DNA from: Pseudomonas brassicacearum subsp. brassicacearum
GTDB taxonomy: Bacteria > Pseudomonadota > Gammaproteobacteria > Pseudomonadales > Pseudomonadaceae
Length of the DNA: 64,000 bases
Assembly: GCF_008801605.1 (NCBI RefSeq)
Contig: NZ_VZPJ01000004.1
Location: 186,001 to 250,000, forward strand
Direction: 5' to 3'
The translations under genes and the position numbers were made by a program. Positions 45,055 to 53,300 of this stretch are shown piece after piece. How positions within the stretch are numbered: the stretch's first letter is position 1; every line of letters begins with the position of its first letter. The notes beneath the pieces were generated by a model that was not told the origin of the DNA, searched no databases, and saw nothing but the letters and a program-made list of their open reading frames with translations.

Positions 45055-45072
45055 TTGCAGCGAGCGTGCCAA
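45055..45072 (-). promoter_or_regulatory. Sigma-54 (RpoN) promoter for nirBD
   Basis: The minus strand reads TTGGCACGCTCGCTGCAA, matching the -24/-12 consensus TGGCAC-N5-TTGCA with the invariant GG-N10-GC spacing. The predicted start of transcription would be near 45045, about 205 bases before the nirB ATG. Confidence 0.8.
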
Positions 45073-45118
45073 ACCTCGTCCAGCCCCTATTCACGGTCGC
45101 GCATGCACCGCTAATCCC

Positions 45119-45421
45119 CAGTGAGAGCGGGCCTGCCCGCGAAGACGCCAGCTCTGTCACCGCAAGCTGAGTGGCGTCCGCCGCCGCTGCGCAAGCACCG
45201 CCAACTGCCTTGCGATGGTGCGAACACCTCGCCTGCGGCTTCATAAAAGTGCAGCCAGCCCTCAAGAGGGGCTTGCTCTCGATATCCGTCGGTCAGTTGG
45301 CAAAGAGGCTGAATATGCCGCCGTCATCGCGAGCAAGCTCGCTCCCACAGGGGTAAGTGGTGGTCGTGGGGTTGGGGGCGGTACAAATTTCCTGTGGGAG
45401 CGAGCTTGCTCGCGATAGCGG
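45119..45421. repeat. REP palindromes upstream of nirBD
   Basis: A diverged GTGAGAGCGGGCCTGCCCGCGA copy (45119-45148) and a clear inverted pair at 45320-45350 and 45393-45421. Between them (45149-45319) I see no gene; NtrC-type enhancer sites for the sigma-54 promoter might lie there but none is obvious. Confidence 0.8.
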
Positions 45422-45425
45422 TAGT

Positions 45426-46049
45426 TCAGCTTGAAGGGGTGTCGACGGTCCTGTTCACCATTGCAACGATACTGACCAGCAGCTCTTCCTTCGCCTCGCC
45501 AGCGCTGATTTCCCCGGTGGCAGCGGCATTGGACAGTGCCTCCGCAGCCCCCAGCATCGCTCGCAAACCGGCCTGGGTGATGCCTTTCGTGCCGGCGAAC
45601 GGTTCCAGCACGGCGCGGCACTTGTCGAGGAAAATCCCCTCGTATTCGCGCTTGATGCGTTCCAGCTCCGGCGTGCTGGTCAATGCCGCGATCACCCCGG
45701 GAATCTCCCGGCCTTGCAACAGCACGCATTCGACGTAGGAAGAAGCAATCACCGCCGCCCGGCTTTGCAGGGTCGCGTCGCTGGCGTCCAGGGCCGCGTC
45801 CATCAACGCGGTCTGGCGGGCGTCGAAATCCTGGTACAGCGCCGCCAGCAACCCGGACCGGGTGATGAAGTGGTCGTAGACGATGGGCTTGGTCACCCCC
45901 GCCTGATCTGCCAGCCGCGCCAGCGTCAGGGCGTCGCTGCCCTCCTCGCGCACCAGTCGCCAGGCGACATCCAGCAATTGTCGCTGCCGGTCATGCCGGG
46001 ATAAACGACGACGAGGTGAAGACTGCGGATTTTCATCAGTGCTTGACAT
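45426..46049 (-). CDS. TetR family repressor
   Basis: A 207-residue regulator with an N-terminal HTH (LARLADQAGVTKPIVYDHF, recognition helix about residues 50-62) and a helical ligand-binding domain. It is divergent from the flavodoxin-fold oxidoreductase gene with an 86-base gap holding tandem operator-like repeats, so it very likely represses that gene and itself. The inducer may be a quinone or other electrophile, which is inference from the neighbour. Confidence 0.9.
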   Translation of the reverse strand: MSSTDENPQSSPRRRLSRHDRQRQLLDVAWRLVREEGSDALTLARLADQAGVTKPIVYDHFITRSGLLAALYQDFDARQTALMDAALDASDATLQSRAAVIASSYVECVLLQGREIPGVIAALTSTPELERIKREYEGIFLDKCRAVLEPFAGTKGITQAGLRAMLGAAEALSNAAATGEISAGEAKEELLVSIVAMVNRTVDTPSS

Positions 46050-46051
46050 GC

Positions 46052-46090
46052 TAACTTTACCAACCGTAACTTACTAACCGTAACTTAACC
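46052..46090. promoter_or_regulatory. Tandem operator repeats for the TetR gene pair
   Basis: Units TAACTTTACCAACCG (46052-46066), TAACTTACTAACCG (46067-46080) and a partial TAACTTAACC (46081-46090) repeat head to tail right between the divergent starts. AACCGTAACTTA occurs twice exactly, 14 bases apart. They are probably the binding sites of the TetR protein. Confidence 0.75.
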
Positions 46091-46135
46091 CAGCATACCT
46101 GTCTTCCAGACTGCGTGACCAGAAGGAGTTTCGCC

Positions 46136-46762
46136 ATGCATGCATTGATCGTTGTGGCTCACCACGACCCTCGTTCCCTCACCCACAGCCTGGCCGGAAA
46201 AATCGCCGAGGGCATCACCCGCGCCAACCCCGCCGATACGTTCGAGATCGCCGACCTGGCCGCCGAAGGCTTCGATCCGCGTTTCAGTTTCGCCGACCAC
46301 GCCGTTCACCACCGCGAAGCCTTGCCGCCCGCGGATGTGCTGGCCGAACAAGCCAGGATCGATCGTGCCGATACGTTGGTGCTGGTCTATCCGATTTACT
46401 GGTGGTCCATGCCGGCGCTGCTCAAGGGCTGGATCGACCGGGTGTTTTCCAACGGCTGGGCATTCGATTTCAGCCTCGACAAGCCGTTTGTCCAACAACT
46501 GCAGCACTTGCGGGTGCACCTGGTGGCGGTCGGTGGCGCCGATGCCGACAGCTTCCAGCGCCACGGCTATGGCGAGGCGATGACCACGCAGATCGACCAT
46601 GGCATTTTCGATTACTGCGGCGCCCGCGTGGTGAGTTCCCAACGTTTGCTCGAATCGGAAACCGCCGATCCGCACCAGCATTTGCAGGCCGCTAGCGTTA
46701 TCGGCCAGCGGCTGTTCACGACGCTCGACGAGACCACACACGCCGCCACCGCCTGCGCTTGA
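46136..46762 (+). CDS. NAD(P)H:quinone oxidoreductase, flavodoxin-like fold
   Basis: A 208-residue flavoprotein of the NQO1/MdaB type (PF02525). Motifs are IVVAHHDPRSLTHSLAG (FMN/FAD phosphate loop), LVLVYPIYWWSMPALLKGWIDRVFSNGWAF and a following VAVGGAD. It would reduce quinones or similar compounds by two electrons. The ATG at 46136 follows AAGGAG. Expression is likely controlled by the divergent TetR gene through the tandem repeats between them. It ends 2 bases before the convergent L,D-transpeptidase stop. Confidence 0.88.
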   Translation: MHALIVVAHHDPRSLTHSLAGKIAEGITRANPADTFEIADLAAEGFDPRFSFADHAVHHREALPPADVLAEQARIDRADTLVLVYPIYWWSMPALLKGWIDRVFSNGWAFDFSLDKPFVQQLQHLRVHLVAVGGADADSFQRHGYGEAMTTQIDHGIFDYCGARVVSSQRLLESETADPHQHLQAASVIGQRLFTTLDETTHAATACA

Positions 46763-46764
46763 CC

Positions 46765-48327
46765 TCAGAGTGCCCGCCCCTGGGCAGCAGACAATGTCGC
46801 GTCACGAGCATAGATATCCGGGATGTACAACGGCTGGCCCTGGCTGTCCGCTTGTGCTGTCCAGTACCCCAGCAGGATCGGCACGGGCCGGGCCAACCGG
46901 AACTCATGGGTCGTCTCGCTGGCCAGCAGTGTATCGGTGCGTGCGCGTTCGGCCGGGCTTACCAGCAAGTCGCGCAAGTGCATCACTTGCTCGATCCGCA
47001 CGCAGCCTGAACTGAAGGCTCGCGGACCTTTGCTGAACAGCGCCTGGCTCGGGGTGTCATGCAGGTACACCGAGAACGGATTGGGAAAGCGGATCGCCAT
47101 TTTGCCCAACGGATTCTTCGGGCCTGGATCCTGGCGCAGCATGAGGTTGCCCGGGTGCTCCCAGTCGATATCCTCTGCCATCAACGGCAGGCCTTCACTG
47201 TCGAGGATCCGCAAGTTATGACGGGCGAGAAACTCCGGATCACGGCGGATCTCGGGCAGTTTGTCTTCGCGCATGATGGTGGGGGGGATGGTCCAGGTCG
47301 GGTTGAGCGTCAGTCGGGTGACGTGGGACTTGAGCAACGGTGTCTGCCGTTGCGCACGGCCCACCTGGGTGCGGGTTTGCCAGATTGGCTCGCCGCCTCG
47401 ATAAACCGTCAACTGGGCCGCCGCCACGTTGACCAGGACGCTGTCGTTCTCCACGTCCTGGGCCAGCCAGCGCATGCGTTCCAGATTGATGCGCAACTGC
47501 TCGCGACGCATGGCCGGGCTGATGTTCAGCTCGGTCACGGTCCACGGCCCCACCACCCCATCGGCCTGCAGCGAATGCTGGAGCTGGAAGCTCTTCATCG
47601 CCTCCACCAGCGTGGGACTGTAGTGCTCGTCTGTCACCAACGGTGGTGTACTCAAGTAACCTTCGTTGAACAGTCGCTGGGCCAGGGCGGGTACGCGAGC
47701 GTCCTGCTTGTCCGGTTGCAGCAGCGGCCCGCCGGGCACGGGTTGCCAGTCGGATAAAGGCTGTTGCCGCAGCCGGGCATAAAGCCCGCGCAGGTTGCGA
47801 TAAAGGTCAAGGTTCGGCCGGGCCTGTTCAAAGGCACTGGCGACGTTCTGCAGGCCTACCCCGGCGATGGCCAGAACCACGGCCTGGTGATCCTGTGGCG
47901 GCGGGTTGGCCTTCCATACCGGTTCCAGACGCTCTTGGGGCAAATAGCCGAAACGCAGGTCATGCAAGGCTTTCAGGTAGCGTTGGCTGATGGCGATGTC
48001 GACACAATGAGCACCCTGGTCTGCCCCCTGGGCCGGTAGGTTATAGCGGGTTGGATCCAGGCCGTCGTCGGCCAGTTGTTGCAACTGGACCTGCAACGCC
48101 CTCCGTCGTTCGTCGTCCGCCCAGGCTTCCTGGCCTGCGTTTTGCTGATAGAACGCCTGCAAGTCGAGCAACGCCTGAAAGTCGACACTTGCCGCTACTT
48201 TTGGACACGCGACCGCCAATTGCGCCAGTGTCGTCTGCACGAGAGCCGGATCGCTGTCTTCGGCTGTCGCGACCAATGGCGCAGTGAGCAATAAAAGGCT
48301 CAGGTAACATGCGGACTTTTTGAACAA
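46765..48327 (-). CDS. L,D-transpeptidase, LdtD/YcbB type
   Basis: A 520-residue cell-wall enzyme with an N-terminal signal peptide (MFKKSACYLSLLLLTAPLVA), a scaffold region, a peptidoglycan-binding domain (SFQLQHSLQADGVVGPWT, about 250-290) and a YkuD catalytic domain with the nucleophile in PRAFSSGCVRIEQ. It makes 3-3 meso-DAP crosslinks or attaches proteins to peptidoglycan. No ATG is suitably placed; TTG at 48327 with GGAG eight bases upstream fits and gives a proper signal peptide. The same frame stays open far upstream through the divergent gene, which is not coding. Confidence 0.88.
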   Translation of the reverse strand: MFKKSACYLSLLLLTAPLVATAEDSDPALVQTTLAQLAVACPKVAASVDFQALLDLQAFYQQNAGQEAWADDERRRALQVQLQQLADDGLDPTRYNLPAQGADQGAHCVDIAISQRYLKALHDLRFGYLPQERLEPVWKANPPPQDHQAVVLAIAGVGLQNVASAFEQARPNLDLYRNLRGLYARLRQQPLSDWQPVPGGPLLQPDKQDARVPALAQRLFNEGYLSTPPLVTDEHYSPTLVEAMKSFQLQHSLQADGVVGPWTVTELNISPAMRREQLRINLERMRWLAQDVENDSVLVNVAAAQLTVYRGGEPIWQTRTQVGRAQRQTPLLKSHVTRLTLNPTWTIPPTIMREDKLPEIRRDPEFLARHNLRILDSEGLPLMAEDIDWEHPGNLMLRQDPGPKNPLGKMAIRFPNPFSVYLHDTPSQALFSKGPRAFSSGCVRIEQVMHLRDLLVSPAERARTDTLLASETTHEFRLARPVPILLGYWTAQADSQGQPLYIPDIYARDATLSAAQGRAL

Positions 48328-48393
48328 CTGCTTTACTCCACTCCATGGCCGTCTCGCTGACGGTAAATTTTGCGACAGGTACGACCCGCCATC

Positions 48394-49173
48394 ATGCAAA
48401 CAAACGAAATCGGACGGGATGCCGCGAACGAACACCACGCTGGAAACGCTTCGCCTGTACAGGGCTTTTTGCGCCGATTCTGTCTGGTCATGCTGGGCCT
48501 GGGCGTGATTTGCAGCCCGGCACTGGCCGAAAAGAAGACGAATTCGCAAACGCTCTACAACAGCCTCGCCCACGCAGCGCCGGAACTCAATCCCCTGGCG
48601 CTCAAAAGTGCCTTGAGCGCCATGCAATGCGCAGTCGCCAATGGCGCCAGCCAAGCCCGCCACCTGGCGGTCATCGACTACTCGCAACCCTCCACGGCCC
48701 GTCGCCTGTGGATCTTCGACCTGCGTCAGCAGAAGCTGGTATTGCGCGACCTGGTGGCCCACGGGCAAAAATCCGGGGAAAACTTCGCGACGCAATTCTC
48801 CAATCGCCTGGGCAGCTACCAATCCAGCCTGGGTCTGTTTCGCACCCAGGAAAGCTACCAGGGCACCCACGGCTATTCGCTGCGCATGGACGGCCTGGAG
48901 CCCGGTTTCAATGACCAGGCCCGTGATCGGGCAATCGTGATCCATGCCGCCGATTACGTGAACCCGTTGTGGAGCGTGCGCCAGGGACGCATCGGGCGCA
49001 GCCAGGGCTGCCCTGCCGTACGTCCCCAGGTAGCGCGCCAGGTGATCGACAAGCTCAAGGGCGGTCAATTCATGTTTTCCTGGTACCCGGACCCCAGTTG
49101 GCTCAAGCGTTCGGCGTACCTCAACTGCCAGCCGCAACAGGTTGCCAGCATTCTTGGCAGCAGTGGCAGTTAA
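48394..49173 (+). CDS. Murein L,D-transpeptidase catalytic-domain family protein
   Basis: A 259-residue protein of the YkuD_2 (PF13645) type. An N-terminal hydrophobic segment (residues 28-45, FCLVMLGLGVICSPALA) is a signal peptide or anchor. The catalytic histidine lies in AIVIHAADYV and the cysteine in GRSQGCPAV. It probably acts on peptidoglycan peptides in the periplasm. The ATG at 48394 is preferred to an in-frame start at 48370. It diverges from the LdtD-type gene with a 66-base gap, so the two wall enzymes share a promoter region. Confidence 0.85.
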   Translation: MQTNEIGRDAANEHHAGNASPVQGFLRRFCLVMLGLGVICSPALAEKKTNSQTLYNSLAHAAPELNPLALKSALSAMQCAVANGASQARHLAVIDYSQPSTARRLWIFDLRQQKLVLRDLVAHGQKSGENFATQFSNRLGSYQSSLGLFRTQESYQGTHGYSLRMDGLEPGFNDQARDRAIVIHAADYVNPLWSVRQGRIGRSQGCPAVRPQVARQVIDKLKGGQFMFSWYPDPSWLKRSAYLNCQPQQVASILGSSGS

Positions 49174-49243
49174 GGTGGCAGGGATTGCGCCGGGGTAGCC
49201 TGCGGTTAAAATGCCGGCCTTTCAAATCCCTGGCGTTGCCTGA

Positions 49244-50191
49244 ATGAATTGCGTAGCCCTTCAAACCCTTCACGCCCATTTGCTGACAGCCCTGGAGTCG
49301 GCGCCAGAAGAAACCCGGCGCCTGTTCCATGGCCGCGGTCGCTGCTGGCCGGGCCTGGAGCAAATCACTGTCGACTGGTTGCAAGGGTTGGTGCTGGTCT
49401 CGCTGTTCAAGGAGCCGGAACCCACGCACCTGGACGATTTGATCGCGACACTGCTGGCGCTCACTGCGTCGCCAGCCTGGCAACACAGCAAGGCCCATAC
49501 GCTGGCGGTACAGCACCGCTACCTGCCGCAAAGCCTCACCCAATGGCTGGTGGGCGAGCCCATTGACGAATGGACCCTGACCGAAGGTGGCCTGCGTTAC
49601 CGGATCGACCTGGGCAAGAAGCAGAACAACGGCCTGTTCCTCGACATGCGCTATGGCCGCGACTGGGTCCGGGCCAACGCCGAGGGCAAACGGGTACTGA
49701 ACCTGTTCGCCTACACCTGTGGCTTCTCGGTGGCGGCAATCGCCGGCGGCGCCCGGCATGTGGTCAATCTGGACATGTCCCGTGCGGCCCTGAGCCGAGG
49801 TCGCGACAACCATCGACTGAACGGCCACGACCTGAGCCAGGTGAGTTTCCTCGGCCACGACTTGTTCAAGTCCTGGGGCAAGGTGATCAACAGTGGCCCG
49901 TACGACCTGGTGATCATCGATCCGCCGACCTTCCAGAAAGGCAGCTTCCTGCTGACCAAGGACTATCAACGGGTATTGCGCCGCCTGCCGGAACTGCTGA
50001 CGGCCCACGGCACAGTCCTGGCCTGCAGCAACGACCCGGCCACCGGCGCGGATTTCCTCATCGACGGCGTTACCCAGCAAGCGCCGGGGCTGGTCTTCGA
50101 GAAACGCCTGGAAAATCCGCCGGAATTTCCCGACATCGATCTGGAGTGTGGCCTCAAGGCCCTGGTCTTCAAGACGACGCCTGGCCACTGA
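49244..50191 (+). CDS. RlmI/RlmK-like SAM-dependent methyltransferase
   Basis: A 315-residue class I methyltransferase (PF10672 type). GLFLDMRYGRDWVRANAEGKRVLNLFAYTCGFSVAA contains the SAM-binding start, VVNLDMSRAALSRGRDNHRLNG is motif II, and VIIDPPTFQKGSF is the catalytic DPP(F/Y) motif for base methylation. The closest known types methylate 23S rRNA, but it lacks an N-terminal PUA domain, so the target is open. It is preceded by a good gap and looks monocistronic. Confidence 0.85.
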   Translation: MNCVALQTLHAHLLTALESAPEETRRLFHGRGRCWPGLEQITVDWLQGLVLVSLFKEPEPTHLDDLIATLLALTASPAWQHSKAHTLAVQHRYLPQSLTQWLVGEPIDEWTLTEGGLRYRIDLGKKQNNGLFLDMRYGRDWVRANAEGKRVLNLFAYTCGFSVAAIAGGARHVVNLDMSRAALSRGRDNHRLNGHDLSQVSFLGHDLFKSWGKVINSGPYDLVIIDPPTFQKGSFLLTKDYQRVLRRLPELLTAHGTVLACSNDPATGADFLIDGVTQQAPGLVFEKRLENPPEFPDIDLECGLKALVFKTTPGH

Positions 50192-50221
50192 CCTGCGACG
50201 CCACCAGGCCCACAGCACCTG

Positions 50222-50331
50222 TGTAGGAGCTGTGTAGGAGCTGTCGAGTGAAACGAGGCTGCGATCTTTCCCCAGACACCTGAGTCCCAAGCGAAAGATC
50301 AAAAGATCACAGCCTCCGGCAGCTCCTACAA
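50222..50331. repeat. TGTAGGAGCTG-type inverted repeat
   Basis: The arms TGTAGGAGCTG and CAGCTCCTACA (50321-50331 right side) bracket GCTGCGATCTTTC and its near complement GAAAGATC...GATCACAGC. The unit TGTAGGAGCTG is doubled on the left. It is a third repeat family, common in fluorescent pseudomonads. The right arm supplies the TAG stop of the large LRR gene. Confidence 0.85.
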
Positions 50332-53300
50332 CGTTCCCGACGTCCACCAGGCGCTGACCAGCTCAGTCGTTATCCGACGCACCAGCGCCTCGACCTCCCG
50401 GCTCTTGAGCGAGCGATAGATCGCCATGGTACGTCGCAACTGATCTTCGGTGAGCGTCACCGGCTGGCCCGCAGTCCAATTCACATCCGCGACGGCCTCG
50501 AGTCCTGTGCGGCGCCAGACAGTACGGTCGCCCTGCGTGAAGGACTCCAGTGGGCTGGGCAGGTCGGCATCCGGTCGCGCCAGGTTATCCAGCAGCACCC
50601 GGGGCCAACGGGATGGATTCACTGGTTCACTGAACGCATCCACCAAATCGTCATCGACCGTTTCCCAGACCGCCAACCCTTCGGACCAGTCGCGAGACAT
50701 CAACCCCAGGTAGGGACGCCAGGTCATTTCTCCGGTACGGGGGGATTGATCATTGTTGTTGAAAGTGTCCTGCGCGTCGCAGAGCCAGTCGATGAACGCC
50801 GCCCGCGTCATATGCGCCTGGCGCTGCTCGATGTTCGGATAACGCTCCGCCAGCATGTGGTTCCAAAAGGCGTAGTGCTCGATAAGGAAGCCTCCAAAAG
50901 GTACACCCTGCCGTTCGAGGCGAGCACGCTGGAGTGCTTCGAACATCGTGAAATGCAGTTCCAGCTCAGCAAGGTCTGGCTGTTGCCGGTCCAGACTGCG
51001 CGCTTGCAGCCGCACGCGCAGTTGCCCCAGTTGCTGATCGAAATCCGCGATCAAGTCCGGCAAGGGCGCATGAGCGTTCTGGTAGCCGATATAGTGCTGC
51101 AAAATAGCCGCCGCCCTCTGGCGATCGCCAAAGCTCAGCCCGAGAGACGAACGGGCATCGGCTTCCTGCATAGCGCCGGAGAACCAATCGATGAACCGTC
51201 GGTTTCCGGCGTTATCGCGGGCAACTTCCAAGGCCCGCTGAAGGCTGGGGGAGATATACAGCCAATCGTCGATGGTGTAGCGAAAAGCCTCGGGCACCAT
51301 TGCGCGAAGGGCCTGGATTTGTGCGCTTGGCAACGGATTATCCTCCAGCCACAGCCCAACGGGATCTTCCCTCGGCCACTGGACCAGGGCAGGCAGCAGG
51401 TCATCCTGGATGTTGGCGATACGGTTTTCCCTGAGGTCGAGAATGAGCATGTCGGATGAAGGTCTCGATAACACCGTCAAAACCAGTGCCGGCACTCGAT
51501 CAAGCCCGGTACTGGAAAGCTCCAGTTCCTGCAGGTTCACAAGCTCCGACAAATCCGGCAGGTCCCGGCAGTTGTTACCGCTCAGGCGCAGTTCCTCCAG
51601 GCCGACGGCCGTGCGCAGGAACGCACTGCCCTGCTGATCCAGGCGCAGACCACAGCGCGCCAGGTCCAATGTACGCAACCCGGGTAACGCGGTGATGGCC
51701 TGCAGCTCCTGGCGGGTGAAATGCAAGTTGTCAGCCCATACCAGCTCACGCAGGGAGATCAATCCGTCCAGGCGGTCGATAGCGGCGACCATGGCTGCAC
51801 TGGCCCCCGTCTCCCCGCCGCTGCTGATTCCAGACAGGTGCAGCGTCCGTAAATGAAGCGCAGAACCGGCACCGAGCAGGGGCGCAAAGACATCCTCGTC
51901 CATCATGAGCGGATTGTTGCTCAGTGACAGCTCTATCAGCCCGGGCAGCTCGCCCGCGGCCATGGGCACCGCGGTGAGGTTGTTGCCTTGCAGGTGCAGC
52001 GTGTCCATGTTGGGGAACAGCCGCAGGAACGTCGAAGGGTCCTCGCTCAGGCCCATGTTCACCAGAAACAACTCTTCTATATGTTCAAAACTCGTGCTGA
52101 TCGGCGGCAGACGACCGATGTTGTACCCCACCAGCCGCAATGCCAGCTCACTGCCCTCTTGACCTGGATCCGGTGCGCGTCGCCAGGCGCGGCGAATTTC
52201 CGCGGCTACGGCCCGGCGCAGCGAGAGCCGTGTCTCGGTGTCGAGGCTGTTCTCGGCCGGATGATGAGCGCCCTCATGGACCTCCCACTGACGCAGCTCA
52301 TGATCCAGTGCGGTCCATTGGTTTTCCAGTTGGGCGACCAGGTTCTCCAGGCTCAGGCGCTGGCGACTGGCTTGTCTGGCCAGGGTCTCTTGAAGCCGCG
52401 CCAGTTCACTCCCGGCATAGCTTGGATAGAGTCGCTCAAGACGCGCTTCCAGGCTTCCACTCCAAACCTGCAAGGGAAGCCGTCCACGCCCGCTGAACGG
52501 ATAACCCAAGCGCCCGTTCAGCCATTGCGGACGGGCGCCACGGGTGCCCAAGGGTTTTATCAGCAAATAGGGACGCAGGCCTGGCCGATCGTCAAGGGCT
52601 TGTGCGAGCAACCAGGTCCGCAGGGTGTCGCCCTGCCAGATGTTCAAGCCCAGCGCCCGGCGAGCGTCGTCCGGCAGCGCTCTGAGCAACGCCGCTTCCA
52701 GGTCCAGGGCATCGGCCAGTTCATGCCCCTCTTCGTCAAAGGAGCGGTACAGTTCGCCTTCCTGGCGGATGATTTTCAACGGCCCGGTTTCCCCCACCTC
52801 CAGCGGATTCGCAAGCTCGCGCAGAAACAGGCGCAGGCGCACCCGGCCTTGCAATTGGGGAGCGCTACCCACCAGCCCCATGATGATGCGATCCCGATCA
52901 ACGCTGCTCTCACCGCGTTCCAGGGCACGCAAGGCACGGCTCAGGCGCAGCTCGCGCAGGGCTTCGGCGCATTGACTGCCCAAGCCTTCTCCCACCCGGC
53001 CCTCAGTCAGGCGCACGCGGTCCTGGCCGATGGCCTGGCTGGCAAGCTCGTTGGCCATGGATTGTGGCAAGCCCGGAAAAGCCCGGACCAGTGGGACGGC
53101 CAGGGGATCTAGCCCGATGGTACGGAGCATGGCGTCGATCACCCGCCGTGTATTGCGCTGCAGATGCCTGGCCCAGTGCCCGGCCAACAGCCGACTGCGC
53201 TCCACGGGCGGCAAGCCGAGACTGCCTTGGCCCAGCAGCGAGGTCTGTTCAGCCGTGCTCAGGCCAGCCAGGACACGCTCGGCCCACGCGTCGTGTTCCA

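Noticed and set aside
48328..49137. Extension of the L,D-transpeptidase frame upstream to 49137
   Set aside because: It would cover the divergent YkuD_2 gene and put the signal peptide in mid-protein; the TTG at 48327 with a good ribosome binding site is better.
50326..51330. NEL-type E3 ubiquitin ligase domain at the end of the LRR protein
   Set aside because: The expected CxD catalytic motif and surrounding sequence are not visible; the nearest candidate (WLCDAQD) does not fit. Left as unknown.
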